From contig NZ_JARFNM010000001.1 in the NCBI RefSeq assembly GCF_029167365.1, positions 550,001-614,000 on the forward strand: a DNA stretch of 64,000 bases, given 5' to 3'. Numbering within the stretch: position 1 is the stretch's first letter; every line of letters starts with the position of its first letter. The notes below the pieces were generated by a model. It saw only the letters and a list, made by a program, of their open reading frames with translations. It was not told the origin of the DNA and made no database searches. Below are positions 36,375 to 46,610 of this stretch, in pieces. This DNA is from Amygdalobacter nucleatus. GTDB taxonomy: Bacteria > Bacillota > Clostridia > Saccharofermentanales > Fastidiosipilaceae. The position numbers were made by a program, and so were the translations under genes.

Positions 36375-38117
36375 TTGTTAAAAGAAAGAATTGATTTTAT
36401 TCGTGATTATATTGAAAAGCAACAGCACTTTTCAGCTAAATGCAAGGCGGAAACTGAGCGCTTCCAGCCTAAAATAGATGGCCGCAGTTTCTCTAAGCGC
36501 AGCCCAAGACGTGATTTAAGAAATTTACCGACATTGACAATTGACGGTGCTTCCGCAAAGGACTTAGATGATGCTATTTCTTTAACTTTAGATGAAGCTG
36601 GTTTGCGCCACCTTTATGTTCATATTGCAGATGTCAGCCATTATGTGCAGGCAGGCACTTCGTTGGATGAAGAAGCTTATGCACGCGGCAATAGCTTTTA
36701 TCTGGGCGAAATTGTCTTGCCGATGCTACCGAAGATATTAGCTAACAATCTTTGTTCTTTACAAGCAGGTACCAATAAGCTAACTTTGACAGCTGAATTA
36801 GTTTACGATCAAGAAGCTACGCTTGTCAGAACTGATTTTTACGAATCTGTCATTAAGAGTGATTTACGGGCGACATATGAAGATATATACGCCTATTTTC
36901 AAAAAGGTGAATTAGATGATCCATTAACGTATGAACTTTTAACAGAGGCTGATTTAGCGAATATGCCAGCAGCTTATCGTAAGCTGGCAAAAGAAATATG
37001 TTTGGCCAAACAGCTGGCAGCTCAGCTCAGGGCTAAAAGGATTAAACATGGTTCGATCATGTTTGAAGTGCCAGAGCTAGAGTTTACATTTAATGCCGAG
37101 CATGAACCAATTAAGGCTGGATTACACGTTATTACATGGACAAACCAACTGATTGAAGAGTTCATGATTGCTGCGAACGAGGCAGTAGCTGCTTATGCGA
37201 AAGCTAACAATATAGATATTGTTTATCGTACACATGGGCAACCAGAAGCTGAGAAATTTGCAAACTTTTTACAGCTAGCTAAGGCCTTAGGCGCAATTAT
37301 TCCACGCTCGTTTTATCGTGGCGTTAAAGCAATCAAGCCAGTTGATATTAATCATTTCTTAACTAGGAATCAGACTAACGCCGCTTTTAGCACATTGGAG
37401 ACCATGCTTTTAAGAAGTCAAGCTAAAGCTTGTTATCTACCGCAAGCTAAGGGCCATTTTGGTCTAGCTTTGGCTGATTATTGCCATTTTACTTCTCCAA
37501 TCAGACGTTATAGCGATTTACTGACACATCGGGCCTTAAAAAATTATTGGCATAGGAAGAGTAACAAGCACTTAGCTAAAAATCTAAGTAAACAGTGTGA
37601 ACATATTTCTGAACAGGAACGTATGGCGCTTATGATGGAACGCGATGTAGATGACATTTTATCTGCTAAGTATATGCAGCAATTTATTGGAGAGCGTTAC
37701 ACTGCAACTGTGAGTGGAATTGTTGCACATGGTGTATTCTTGGACTTGCCTAATGCCATTGAGGGCTTTTTGCCTTTTAGAGATTTAGCCGACCATTTCA
37801 TTTTTATGCCTGAAAAAATGCTGGCGTTAGGCTTGCGTACGCGTAAAACTTTACATTTAGGTGATAAAATCGAAGTGGAGTTAGCTAGAGTCGACCTTGA
37901 AACTTATTTGATTGATTTTGTAGCACTTGATCCTTATTTAGGCGTCAAGAAGTCTAGTTCTAGAGTCAAAAAATCTAGTGCAAAAGCGAAAAAATCACAT
38001 AAGGCTAAGGGAAAAGCAGTCAAGGTTATTCAAGCAAAACCGCATGCTAAAAAGCACAAAGTCATTAGGAAGCAAAGAAAAAAGGCTGGGAGAATTAATG
38101 ACAGACACAAACAATAA
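36375..38117 (+). CDS. RNase R/RNase II-type 3'-5' exoribonuclease lacking N-terminal domains
   Basis: This is an RNB-domain exoribonuclease involved in RNA turnover. The 580-residue product begins almost directly with the RNB domain: TIDGASAKDLDDAIS carries the metal-binding Asp residues, and HFTSPIRRYSDLLTHRAL is the later signature. An S1 domain (about 440-520) and a Lys/Arg-rich tail (about 530-580) follow, as in RNase R. The usual N-terminal helix-turn-helix and two cold-shock domains (roughly 200 residues) are missing. Only 93 nt separate it from secG, so they are not hidden upstream. The TTG start at 36375 has GGGAG 8 nt upstream. Confidence 0.88.
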   Translation: MLKERIDFIRDYIEKQQHFSAKCKAETERFQPKIDGRSFSKRSPRRDLRNLPTLTIDGASAKDLDDAISLTLDEAGLRHLYVHIADVSHYVQAGTSLDEEAYARGNSFYLGEIVLPMLPKILANNLCSLQAGTNKLTLTAELVYDQEATLVRTDFYESVIKSDLRATYEDIYAYFQKGELDDPLTYELLTEADLANMPAAYRKLAKEICLAKQLAAQLRAKRIKHGSIMFEVPELEFTFNAEHEPIKAGLHVITWTNQLIEEFMIAANEAVAAYAKANNIDIVYRTHGQPEAEKFANFLQLAKALGAIIPRSFYRGVKAIKPVDINHFLTRNQTNAAFSTLETMLLRSQAKACYLPQAKGHFGLALADYCHFTSPIRRYSDLLTHRALKNYWHRKSNKHLAKNLSKQCEHISEQERMALMMERDVDDILSAKYMQQFIGERYTATVSGIVAHGVFLDLPNAIEGFLPFRDLADHFIFMPEKMLALGLRTRKTLHLGDKIEVELARVDLETYLIDFVALDPYLGVKKSSSRVKKSSAKAKKSHKAKGKAVKVIQAKPHAKKHKVIRKQRKKAGRINDRHKQ

Positions 38118-39528
38118 GCAAACAGAGCGCTTGATTTTCAAGCTGGTTACCTTAGGTTGTCGAGTTAATCGTTATGAGTCTGATGCTATTAGCCAAGGCC
38201 TACAAAGCTATGGCTGGGAAGATCACGATTTAATTGAAGATAATGAGAGCCTGCCAGATGTTTATGTAATTAACACTTGTGGTGTTACCAAGGAAGCTGC
38301 CAGAAAATCTAGGCAGATGGTGCATAAGTGCCTGAAAGCTAATCCTAAAGCCTATGTTGTAGCTGTCGGTTGTCAGATTGATCTTGCACATGATACTTTG
38401 GGTGCTCATTTGGGTATCAGCAACAATGACAAAGCCAAAGCGGCGCAGATTGTCTATACACAATACAAAGATTTCTTAGCCCAGAATGGGACAGAATATC
38501 CTAAACATTTGCTACCTAGACGCCAGGCCGCCTGCACCTTTTCTGATTTTGGTATTGTTAAACAGCAGAGTGAAACGAGAGCGTTTATTAAAATTCAGGA
38601 CGGTTGTCAATTAAATTGCTCGTATTGTGCTATTCCGTTAGCACGCGGACCTGTGCGCAGTCGGCCATTAGACGTAATTGTGGATGAAGCTAAGGCTTTA
38701 TTAGCAAATGGCTTTAAAGAAATAGTTCTAACTGGCATACACATATCATCCTATGGACTAGACTTAAGGAAGCAGGCCGAAAATGTTAGCTTGATCGATG
38801 TGATGAGAGCAATTGATAATTTGCCAAATATCGAACGTTTACGTCTAGGCTCTTTGGAACCTCGTTTAATTACGGCCAAATTTGTGGAACAGATTGCAAC
38901 TTTGAAGCATTTGACGCCGCATTTCCATTTATCTTTGCAAAGTGGCTCAGATTCAGTTCTGAGAAGGATGCGTAGACGCTATACAACTAGAGAATATAGT
39001 AAGGCAATTGATTTATTAAAGAACTTATATCCAGAGTTGAATTTAACGACGGATATAATCGCTGGTTTCCCAGGCGAAAGCCTAGAAGAACATCAGGCAA
39101 GCATGCGTTATGTCGAAGAAAAAGGCTTTACCCATTTGCACGTTTTCCCTTTTAGTCAGAGAGAGGGAACTTTGGCCAATACTATGCCGAATCAACTGGA
39201 TAACAGTTTGAAACGAGCTCGGACTAAGGAGTTCATTAAGTTGAACAATATGCTTTGGCGCAAGCGTGCGAATTTGGAGATTGGCCGTCAGCATGAAGTT
39301 TTGCTGGAGTCTAAAATTGCCAAAGAGGATGCTTTAACAGCTGAACAACAGAAATTCTTCGGCCTTGAGAATGTTTTTGCTGAAGTTAGCGGCTACACAT
39401 ATAACTATTTGCCAGTTCGTCTGTTCTTTACGGATGAGGAGCAATTTAGGCAATGTCATTGCAATGATTTGGTCAAAGTTGAGATTTTTAGTCATGATGG
39501 TGATGATTTGTTCGCTAAATTGCTTTAA
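38098..39528 (+). CDS. mtaB: tRNA methylthiotransferase MtaB
   Basis: MtaB converts threonylcarbamoyl-A37 to its 2-methylthio form in tRNAs reading ANN codons. The 476-residue product has the N-terminal UPF0004 cysteines (TLGCRVN, NTCGVT, AVGCQ), the radical-SAM CxxxCxxC in GCQLNCSYCAIPLARG, and a C-terminal TRAM-like domain. RumA-like or MiaB alternatives are less likely because LGCRVN and CAIPLARG are MtaB-typical. ATG 38098 has GGGAG 5 nt upstream and overlaps the exoribonuclease gene by 20 nt; the reading frame is open upstream, but that part is the other gene's basic tail. Confidence 0.92.
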   Translation: MTDTNNKQTERLIFKLVTLGCRVNRYESDAISQGLQSYGWEDHDLIEDNESLPDVYVINTCGVTKEAARKSRQMVHKCLKANPKAYVVAVGCQIDLAHDTLGAHLGISNNDKAKAAQIVYTQYKDFLAQNGTEYPKHLLPRRQAACTFSDFGIVKQQSETRAFIKIQDGCQLNCSYCAIPLARGPVRSRPLDVIVDEAKALLANGFKEIVLTGIHISSYGLDLRKQAENVSLIDVMRAIDNLPNIERLRLGSLEPRLITAKFVEQIATLKHLTPHFHLSLQSGSDSVLRRMRRRYTTREYSKAIDLLKNLYPELNLTTDIIAGFPGESLEEHQASMRYVEEKGFTHLHVFPFSQREGTLANTMPNQLDNSLKRARTKEFIKLNNMLWRKRANLEIGRQHEVLLESKIAKEDALTAEQQKFFGLENVFAEVSGYTYNYLPVRLFFTDEEQFRQCHCNDLVKVEIFSHDGDDLFAKLL

Positions 39529-39531
39529 TTC

Positions 39532-39540
39532 TGTTATAAT
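39532..39540 (+). promoter_or_regulatory. extended -10 promoter for ireB-like-ruvX
   Basis: TG-T-TATAAT (39532-39540) starts just past the mtaB stop codon, about 38 nt before the next start. Confidence 0.55.
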
Positions 39541-39578
39541 ATAGTAATATTGTAATTTTGCTTTAACAAGGAGTGAAT

Positions 39579-39842
39579 ATGACAAATAATAATACTGCTC
39601 GTTTCGATTTGCGCCTGGACAAAAATAGCGAGGCTGAACAGATTATGCAAGAGGTGTTGTTAGCACTTGAGGAGAAGGGCTACAATCCAATTAATCAATT
39701 GGTCGGATATTTCTTGTCAGGAGATCCTACTTATATTACGAATCATCGAGGAGCTAGAGCTGTGATTCGCCGGATGGAGCGTGATGAACTCTTAGAGGTT
39801 ATCATTCGCTTGTATTGTGAGCAGCTCAAGAACAAAAGATGA
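39579..39842 (+). CDS. ireB: IreB family (UPF0297) regulatory protein
   Basis: The 87-residue product matches the UPF0297/IreB family: [57 protein letters not shown]. In Enterococcus IreB is a phosphorylation target of the PASTA kinase IreK and affects cell-wall stress tolerance. ATG 39579 has AAGGAG 5 nt upstream; the GTG at 39573 overlaps that site. ruvX overlaps its stop by four bases, a conserved IreB-RuvX pair. Confidence 0.92.
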   Translation: MTNNNTARFDLRLDKNSEAEQIMQEVLLALEEKGYNPINQLVGYFLSGDPTYITNHRGARAVIRRMERDELLEVIIRLYCEQLKNKR

Positions 39843-40264
39843 GTCGAGTATTAGGTATTGATTTTGGCTTGGCACGGATAGGCTTAGCTTTAAGTGATCC
39901 GCTTGGTATGTTCGCCCGTGGCTATAAGACTTTGCAGAATAAGCCGAATTTGCAGGCTGAGATTATGGCTGAGATTAAGGACGTGATAGCCAAGGAAGAT
40001 GTGACGGAAATTGTCTTAGGTCTGCCTAAGCGCACAGATGGCAAAGCTTCAAATAGCGAAGCGTTAGCTAGAGAATTTGGAGCTATGTTGGAAGCTGTCT
40101 GCAATTTACCTATTCACTTCTTTGATGAGCGCTTTACAACTGTTATTGCGCATCAAATTTTGAATGCGAGTGCTAAGAAGCGTGACAGTCACGCTAAACG
40201 CAAGGTCGTAGATCAAGTAGCAGCTGAGATAATTTTGCAAAACTATTTGGATAGTCGGCGCTGA
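39839..40264 (+). CDS. ruvX: Holliday junction resolvase-like RuvX (YqgF)
   Basis: The 141-residue product belongs to the RuvX/YqgF RNase H-fold nucleases, linked to rRNA processing and recombination. It shows the N-terminal [16 protein letters not shown] motif with the catalytic Asp, GLPKRTDGK, and FFDERFTT with an acidic pair. The ATGA overlap with the ireB-like gene indicates translational coupling. The stop codon lies inside the loop of the following terminator. Confidence 0.92.
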   Translation: MSRVLGIDFGLARIGLALSDPLGMFARGYKTLQNKPNLQAEIMAEIKDVIAKEDVTEIVLGLPKRTDGKASNSEALAREFGAMLEAVCNLPIHFFDERFTTVIAHQILNASAKKRDSHAKRKVVDQVAAEIILQNYLDSRR

Positions 40265-40279
40265 TGAGGCGCCTTTTTT
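40257..40279 (+). terminator. terminator after ruvX
   Basis: GGCGC-TGATGAG-GCGCC followed by TTTTTT; the ruvX stop codon lies in the loop. Confidence 0.85.
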
Positions 40280-40442
40280 ATTGGCGCATTTACATTGCTG
40301 CTTAGAAGTAGCATATTTATGAATTTACAGACAATTGATGAATTTTTCGAGAATTAATTACTACAGTAGAGAAGACTTATATAGTGATGTCTAACGGAAG
40401 TTAGTAAAATTAGTTGACTAATAGCAATTAAAGGTTTAAGGC

Positions 40443-43349
40443 ATGCAGAAATTTATACAAATACGAGGTGCGAGAGAGCACAATCTAAAAAATGTCAATT
40501 TAGATTTACCACGTGAAAAATTAATCGTCCTAACTGGCTTGAGTGGATCTGGCAAATCATCATTAGCTTTCGATACGATTTTTGCTGAAGGTCAGAGACG
40601 CTACATTGAATCTTTGTCGACTTACGCTAGGATGTTCTTGGGCCAAAGTCACAAGCCAGATGTTGATGCTATTCATGGCTTAAGCCCAACTGTGGCAATC
40701 GATCAAAAAACAAATTCACATAACCCACGTTCAACAGTTGGAACAGTAACAGAAGTTTATGATTATTTACGTTTGTTGTACGCAAGAATTGGTAAGGCGC
40801 ATTGCCCAAATTGTAAGCAACCAATTGAACATTTGGCCAAAGACCAGATTTTGAAGTCAATCTTAGATCTAGGTGAGGGCAGTCGACTCTTAATTTTAGC
40901 GCCTTTAGTTTTGCAAGCTAAGGGTGAATACAAGAAATTATTTAGCAATTTTCATGATCAAGGCTATGTTCGTTTCTTTGTGGATGGCGAAATTTATGAT
41001 CTTGATGATGGTCCAATTAATTTAGACAAAAACAAGAAGCATGTGATTGCCTTAGTTGTCGATCGTATCGTTTTGCGTCTGAATGATTTGGAGCGCATAA
41101 GCGCAGCTGTTGAGTTAGCACTAGATTTAGGTAAAGGAATGCTCTTTGTCAAAAAAATTGAGCGTAATTCAGAAGCTATGGTGAATAAGCTGCCTGAGAA
41201 AGGCAAAAATAATGTGCTAAATTTGCCTGAACTGGGTACATTGTATTCTACGCTTAATTCTTGCCCCAAATGTCAAATTAGCATCGGTAATATCGATCGG
41301 CCACTTTTTTCTTTTAATAGTCCGATTGGCGCTTGCCCAGAATGTAAGGGATTAGGTTCCTTCAAAAGCGTTAATTTGCAAGCAGTCGTGCGTTATCCTG
41401 AGCGTTCGATTAAAGATGGCGCAATTCAAGCCCCAGGCTGGAATTATGGTAGCAATAATTATGCGACAACTTTATTTGATGCCATAGCTAAACATTATGC
41501 CATTGATTTACAACGCCCATGGTGTGATTTATCTAAGCAAGAACAGGCAATAATTCTTTATGGTAACAATGGCGAAAAAATTGACGTAGATCCAAGTAAG
41601 TTGCGCTTCAAGACAAGTCAGACCAAGCGCGCGTTCGAAGGCGTAATTCCGTCCTTAAATCGCCGCTATTTGGAAAATTTGACGAACCCTGATGCCTTAG
41701 CTATTTATGAGCAGGTGATGAGTGAAACAATCTGCCCAATTTGTCACGGCCAACGTTTGAACAAAACGGCCTTATCTGTTTATTTCCTTGGCAAAAACAT
41801 CGCAGAATTATGCGCTATGCCGATCAATGAATTAGCTGATTTTTTGGAACAGGGCAAGACAACTTTAAGTAAGAATGAGTTGAAAATTGCCGATAAGTTG
41901 CTTGGAGCTATTTTGAATCGCCTAGGCTTCATGTTAGAAGTTGGCCTTTCGTATTTAACTTTAGCTCGTTCAGCTATGACTTTAAGCGGTGGTGAATCGC
42001 AACGTATTCGCTTAGCGACCCAAATTGGTGCTGGCTTAACCGGTGTAGTTTATATTTTGGATGAGCCGTCTATCGGTTTACATCAACGCGATAATAGCAA
42101 ACTTTTGCAGAGCTTAAGGCGTCTACAGGAACTTGGTAATACCGTTATCATCGTGGAACATGATGAAGAAACGATGCTGTCAGCTGATTATTTGGTTGAC
42201 TTAGGTCCAGGTGCAGGCAAAAATGGTGGCGAAATTATAGCTTGTGGTACGCCAAAAGAAGTTATGGCTAACCCTAATTCATTGACAGCAGCTTATCTAT
42301 CAGGCCGAAAGTATATTCCTTATAAAGCTGAAAAACGGGCTGGTAATGGCAAGTCCGTTTGCTTGGAGGGCGCAAGCTGCCACAACTTGCAGAACGTGAC
42401 AGTTGATTTCCCGCTTGGCAAATTTATTGCCGTAACTGGCGTTTCTGGCTCTGGCAAATCTAGTTTGATTAATAGCACTTTATTACCAGCTTTACAGGCC
42501 AAACTCAATAAGTCCGATATTTTGCCAGCTAATTTGCAAACGATTAAGGGCTTTGAGCATATTGATAAGGTTATTAATATTGATCAATCACCTATCGGCC
42601 GCACACCTAGAAGTAATCCGGCTACTTATACAGGTGTTTTTGATTTGATTCGTGAATTATTTGCTATGATGCCATTAGCCAAAGCTAGAGGCTATAAGCC
42701 AGGCCGCTTCAGCTTTAATGTCCCAGGTGGCCGTTGTGAAGCTTGCAAAGGCGATGGCGTTAAGTGTATTTCGATGAATTTTTTGCCAGATGTCTATGTG
42801 AATTGCGACGTCTGCCAGGGCAAGCGTTATCAAGCAGATACTTTGGAAGTTAAGGTTAATGAGAAAAATATTTATGAAGTTTTAGAGATGGACATTGCCA
42901 CAGCCTATGACTTTTTCCAAGCTTATCCTAAAATTGAACGCAAATTGAAAACTTTGCTTGATGTTGGCTTGGGTTATCTCAGTTTGGGCCATAATTCAAC
43001 CCTTTTGTCAGGTGGTGAAGCACAACGCATCAAATTAGCCAGCGAATTAGCTAGACAGGCAACAGGTTCAACGTTCTATATTTTGGACGAGCCAACGACT
43101 GGTTTACATATCGATGATGTAGCGAGATTGATTGCAATTTTGCAAAAGTTAGTCGATCAGGGTAATACAGTTTTAGTGATTGAACATAATTTGGACGTGA
43201 TAAAAGTGGCTGACTATATCATCGATTTAGGCCCAGAAGGTGGTAAAAATGGTGGAACTGTCATAGCAACTGGTACACCTAACGACTTGATGAAGACAGA
43301 AAAATCATTTACAGGTCAGTATTTGAAAAAACTTGATTTAAGGCCTTAG
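40443..43349 (+). CDS. uvrA: excinuclease ABC subunit A
   Basis: UvrA is the damage-recognition ATPase of nucleotide excision repair. The 968-residue product has two ABC modules: Walker A GLSGSGKSS (about 32-40) and GVSGSGKSS in the second half, and signatures LSGGESQRIRLA and LSGGEAQRIKLA. Zinc-binding pairs CPNC, CPKC/CPEC, CPIC and CEAC/CDVC are all visible. The ATG at 40443 has only a weak AAGG upstream. No LexA-type box is evident in the 163-nt gap before it. It lies alone between ruvX and the Clp gene. Confidence 0.97.
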   Translation: MQKFIQIRGAREHNLKNVNLDLPREKLIVLTGLSGSGKSSLAFDTIFAEGQRRYIESLSTYARMFLGQSHKPDVDAIHGLSPTVAIDQKTNSHNPRSTVGTVTEVYDYLRLLYARIGKAHCPNCKQPIEHLAKDQILKSILDLGEGSRLLILAPLVLQAKGEYKKLFSNFHDQGYVRFFVDGEIYDLDDGPINLDKNKKHVIALVVDRIVLRLNDLERISAAVELALDLGKGMLFVKKIERNSEAMVNKLPEKGKNNVLNLPELGTLYSTLNSCPKCQISIGNIDRPLFSFNSPIGACPECKGLGSFKSVNLQAVVRYPERSIKDGAIQAPGWNYGSNNYATTLFDAIAKHYAIDLQRPWCDLSKQEQAIILYGNNGEKIDVDPSKLRFKTSQTKRAFEGVIPSLNRRYLENLTNPDALAIYEQVMSETICPICHGQRLNKTALSVYFLGKNIAELCAMPINELADFLEQGKTTLSKNELKIADKLLGAILNRLGFMLEVGLSYLTLARSAMTLSGGESQRIRLATQIGAGLTGVVYILDEPSIGLHQRDNSKLLQSLRRLQELGNTVIIVEHDEETMLSADYLVDLGPGAGKNGGEIIACGTPKEVMANPNSLTAAYLSGRKYIPYKAEKRAGNGKSVCLEGASCHNLQNVTVDFPLGKFIAVTGVSGSGKSSLINSTLLPALQAKLNKSDILPANLQTIKGFEHIDKVINIDQSPIGRTPRSNPATYTGVFDLIRELFAMMPLAKARGYKPGRFSFNVPGGRCEACKGDGVKCISMNFLPDVYVNCDVCQGKRYQADTLEVKVNEKNIYEVLEMDIATAYDFFQAYPKIERKLKTLLDVGLGYLSLGHNSTLLSGGEAQRIKLASELARQATGSTFYILDEPTTGLHIDDVARLIAILQKLVDQGNTVLVIEHNLDVIKVADYIIDLGPEGGKNGGTVIATGTPNDLMKTEKSFTGQYLKKLDLRP

Positions 43350-43419
43350 TTATTTCATTGCTGCGAAGAGCGTGTTAAACTAACAGTTAAATTTATTTTT
43401 GCTGAGAAAAGAGGAGAAG

Positions 43420-45975
43420 ATGAATCCGCTAAACGGCTTAGGAAAAATTGAAGCTTGTGATAATTGCCATGAATATGTCGCTGTTATGCACATATTTAAG
43501 GGTAATAAGAATATGAAGCTGTGTATAAGCTGCGCTTATAAATTGGGTTTAGCTCAAGAAAATAGCGATATTGCCAAAGCCTTTGCTGCGATGGGCATTA
43601 CGCAAGAGAATGCTGATATGTTCAATACCAGGATAGAAGATGTCCAAGATATGTTCCCAGATGGCGATATTTCAAGTGCTGTCCAAGAAACTTTTGGTAC
43701 GACAAATGGCGCTGAAATTCAGAATATGTTAGGCGAATTGCAGAAAAATCTACTTAACAAGGCTGACAAAGACGAACAGACAGCAGATGATGCTTACGAT
43801 GAAACTAGCGATGGCATGAATGAATCGAACTCACTTTTTGCGAATTTTCCGCTTTTTAAGCAGGATAAAAAGCCAAAGGGAGAGAATAAAGATAAGAGCA
43901 ATCTTAAATTTTTGAGTAAATATGCGCTCAATTTGAATGAGCAGGCCAGACAAGGCAAGATTGATGCAATGATTGGTCGTAAAGAAGAATTGAGTCGTTT
44001 GATTCAGATTCTAAATCGGCGCAACAAAAACAATCCTGTCTTGTTGGGTGAACCTGGTGTTGGTAAAACAGCATTAGCTGAGGGATTGGCGACAGCCATT
44101 GTAAATGGTGAAGTGCCAGGTAAGTTGGCTGACTTTGAGGTTTATTTACTAGATATGACGGCTTTGGTAGCCGGGACACAATTTCGTGGCCAATTTGAAA
44201 ACCGCTTAAAAGGTGTTGTGGATGAAGTTAAGCGCTTAGGTAATGTAATTTTGGTTATAGATGAATTACATAACATAATGGGCGCTGGCAATTCAGAAGG
44301 GGCAATGAATGCAGCTAATATCTTGAAACCAGCTTTGGCAAGAGGCGAAATTAGAATTATCGGCTCAACTACTTTAGCTGAATATAGAAAGTCAATTGAA
44401 AAGGACACAGCTTTAGAACGCCGTTTCCAGCCAATCATCGTGAATGAACCTAATCGCGAAGATACTCTAGCTATGCTTTATAGCAAGCGTGCCTATTTGG
44501 AAGATTATCACTATGTAACTTATTCTGATGAAATATTAACAGCCACGTTTGATTTAGCTGACCGTTATATTACCAATCGTTTCTTCCCAGATAAAGCGAT
44601 TGATATTCTTGATGAAGCTGGCTCACAGGCCAATTTGAACAACAAAGATTTGAATATTTATCAAAAGGTGTTCAAAGCCTGTATTGAACTGAAGAAACAG
44701 ATAAGTCAGACAGAAGAACTCGTAGATAAAGCCCGTGAGTCAGGTAAAGTTAATATCACGGAACAAGCTGATTCAAAACAGGGTAAATCAGCTGAACTTG
44801 ATATTAACAAGTTATATGCAACTTTAGCTCAACTTAAAGCTGAATTAGCTCAACAAGAAGAGGTCAAGACAGCAGCTGAACAAAAGATGACGAGAACAAA
44901 GATTAAGTTCAGCGATATTGCAGCTGTTATTGAGAAATGGACGCATATTCCAGTTAAAGAAATCAGTCAAAGTGAATCAGAGCGCTTGTTGGCACTTAAA
45001 GAACGCTTAAGTTCTAAAGTTATTGGCCAACCTGAGGCAATTAATGCTTTAGCTCAAGCTATCAAGCGTAAACGCCTAGGCTTAGGCAAACCTGGCAAAC
45101 CAAGCTCCTTTATCTTTGTTGGCCCAACTGGTGTAGGTAAAACAGAGTTAGTCAAAACTTTAGCAGAGGCAATGTTTGGGCGCAAAGATGCCTATATTCG
45201 CCTTGATATGTCTGAATACATGGAGAGTCATACGGTATCTAAGTTAATCGGTTCGCCACCAGGTTATGTTGGTTATGAAGATGCCGGCCAATTAACTGAG
45301 AAAGTTAGACGTAACCCATATAGCGTTATTCTGTTGGATGAAATAGAAAAAGCGCATCAAGATGTGTTTAATATACTCTTGCAAATTTTGGATGATGGTC
45401 GCCTAACTGACAGTCAGGGCCGCTTGGTCAATTTCAGTAATACCATTATTGTTATGACAAGTAACGCTGGTACAAGCTTGAAGCAAGCTTCAATTGGCTT
45501 TACGCCTGATGCATATACTTCTATGGAGCAAAAGGTGCAAGAAGCTTTGCGGCAAGTGTTTAAGCCAGAATTCTTGAACCGTGTGGATGAGATCATTGTC
45601 TTCCGCCAGCTTAAGCTGCCACAAATTAGAGAGATCATTGATTTGATGCTGAATGAGCTTAATGAATGCCTTGCTAAACGGCAGATCAATCTGACAATTA
45701 GCAAGGCTGCCAAAAACTTATTGTCACTTGTCGGTTATGATGAACAGTATGGCGCTCGCCCATTACGGCGAACAATAACTCGCTATATTGAAAATAAAAT
45801 AGCTGATTTGTACTTGCTAAACAAGTTAGATCATGTGCATGAACTGTTTATCTCATTGCCAGAAGAACGAGAAGCAGTATGTAGTGATTGTGCAAATCTA
45901 CAAAATTACTCTAAACAAGAATTAGCAATATGGGCAGCTGAAATTGTCTTTTCGGCTGATGGAAAGCAATTATAA
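43420..45975 (+). CDS. clpE: Clp-family AAA+ unfoldase, ClpE-like (N-terminal zinc finger)
   Basis: This is a class I Clp/Hsp100 ATPase that probably feeds proteins to ClpP. The 851-residue product begins with a four-cysteine zinc-binding motif (CDNC about 12-15, CISC about 35-38) in place of the double Clp N-domain; this is the ClpE pattern. AAA domain 1 has [13 protein letters not shown], with a short coiled middle domain (about 425-500), and AAA domain 2 has [12 protein letters not shown] and [13 protein letters not shown] 43420 has GAGGAG; the TTG at 43399 is earlier in frame but less likely. No CtsR-type repeat is visible upstream. ClpC is the main alternative, less likely given the zinc finger. 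Confidence 0.88.
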   Translation: MNPLNGLGKIEACDNCHEYVAVMHIFKGNKNMKLCISCAYKLGLAQENSDIAKAFAAMGITQENADMFNTRIEDVQDMFPDGDISSAVQETFGTTNGAEIQNMLGELQKNLLNKADKDEQTADDAYDETSDGMNESNSLFANFPLFKQDKKPKGENKDKSNLKFLSKYALNLNEQARQGKIDAMIGRKEELSRLIQILNRRNKNNPVLLGEPGVGKTALAEGLATAIVNGEVPGKLADFEVYLLDMTALVAGTQFRGQFENRLKGVVDEVKRLGNVILVIDELHNIMGAGNSEGAMNAANILKPALARGEIRIIGSTTLAEYRKSIEKDTALERRFQPIIVNEPNREDTLAMLYSKRAYLEDYHYVTYSDEILTATFDLADRYITNRFFPDKAIDILDEAGSQANLNNKDLNIYQKVFKACIELKKQISQTEELVDKARESGKVNITEQADSKQGKSAELDINKLYATLAQLKAELAQQEEVKTAAEQKMTRTKIKFSDIAAVIEKWTHIPVKEISQSESERLLALKERLSSKVIGQPEAINALAQAIKRKRLGLGKPGKPSSFIFVGPTGVGKTELVKTLAEAMFGRKDAYIRLDMSEYMESHTVSKLIGSPPGYVGYEDAGQLTEKVRRNPYSVILLDEIEKAHQDVFNILLQILDDGRLTDSQGRLVNFSNTIIVMTSNAGTSLKQASIGFTPDAYTSMEQKVQEALRQVFKPEFLNRVDEIIVFRQLKLPQIREIIDLMLNELNECLAKRQINLTISKAAKNLLSLVGYDEQYGARPLRRTITRYIENKIADLYLLNKLDHVHELFISLPEEREAVCSDCANLQNYSKQELAIWAAEIVFSADGKQL

Positions 45976-45986
45976 ACAGATTTAAG

Positions 45987-46022
45987 AGCGGTCGGATTTG
46001 CTAGCAAATTCGGCTGCTTTTT
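45987..46022 (+). terminator. terminator after clpE
   Basis: A 14-bp stem with some G-T pairs (AGCGGTCGGATTTG with CAAATTCGGCTGCT), CTAG loop, then TTTTT. Confidence 0.85.
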
Positions 46023-46209
46023 GTTGCTCTGATTTGAAAACACTATGCAAATAGTGCTCAAAATTATGAAACGTAAGGCAACAAATTGCATTAATAAAAT
46101 GAAATAATTATGAACTAAACGACCTGATATGTGCATATTGCCCCAAAAATAGGGCTGAACTTGTCTGCTTTATCAATTTGCACTATTTTTTTGAAAATTG
46201 CTTGCAATT

Positions 46210-46240
46210 CGTTGCAGTCGCAACGTTATTAGCTTATAAT
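46210..46240 (+). promoter_or_regulatory. promoter with overlapping operator-like repeat, zinc cluster
   Basis: TTGCAG (46212-46217), 17-nt spacer, TATAAT (46235-46240). The inverted repeat CGTTGC-AGTC-GCAACG (46210-46225) covers the -35 element, so a bound repressor would block it. The 286-nt gap before the first gene holds nothing else that I recognise. Confidence 0.6.
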
Positions 46241-46308
46241 ATGGCCGTTTCATAAATTTATTTAGTTGCCTTGCTCATGGTAACGAGGCAATAGAAAGGT
46301 CTTTTATT

Positions 46309-46590
46309 ATGAAGAAGAGTTTAGCATTAGCATTGTCTTTAGTATTGACAGCAGGTTTATTGGGCGCTTGCACAAGCGACAAGAAAGCTAAGGAAACAAA
46401 GAGTTCAGTTGCTGCTACAACTGTAGCTGCTGACAAGAAGGCTGAAGAGAGCAAAAAAGTAGAAGTTAGCGCTGCTCCAAGCAAGGAAGAAGCTAAAAAG
46501 TCCAAGGAAGAACAAAAGGAAAGCAAGGAGAGCAAGGCTGAAGCTACAAAGACAGCTGAGTCTGTCAAAGAGACTAAATCAGCAAAATAA
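46309..46590 (+). CDS. small Lys/Glu/Ala-rich lipoprotein
   Basis: The 93-residue product has a lipoprotein signal peptide with lipobox LLGAC (Cys21) and then about 70 residues of Lys, Glu, Ala and Ser without hydrophobic structure. The signal peptide and first part resemble the next gene (LALALSLVLTA shared), so it looks like a paralogue that lacks the ZinT domain, or a truncated copy. It is probably an exported, membrane-tethered disordered tail; function unknown. A ribosome binding site AGAAAGG is upstream. Confidence 0.7.
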   Translation: MKKSLALALSLVLTAGLLGACTSDKKAKETKSSVAATTVAADKKAEESKKVEVSAAPSKEEAKKSKEEQKESKESKAEATKTAESVKETKSAK

Positions 46591-46610
46591 ATTTTTATAG
46601 GGGTGTTTAT

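Noticed and set aside
37978-38097. Upstream extension of mtaB
   Set aside because: The sequence there is the basic tail of the RNase R-like protein in another frame; MtaB similarity begins after ATG 38098, which has its own ribosome binding site.
46309-46590. Calling the small lipoprotein a pseudogene
   Set aside because: It has an intact signal peptide, lipobox, ribosome binding site and stop, so it is kept as a gene, though it may be a truncated copy.
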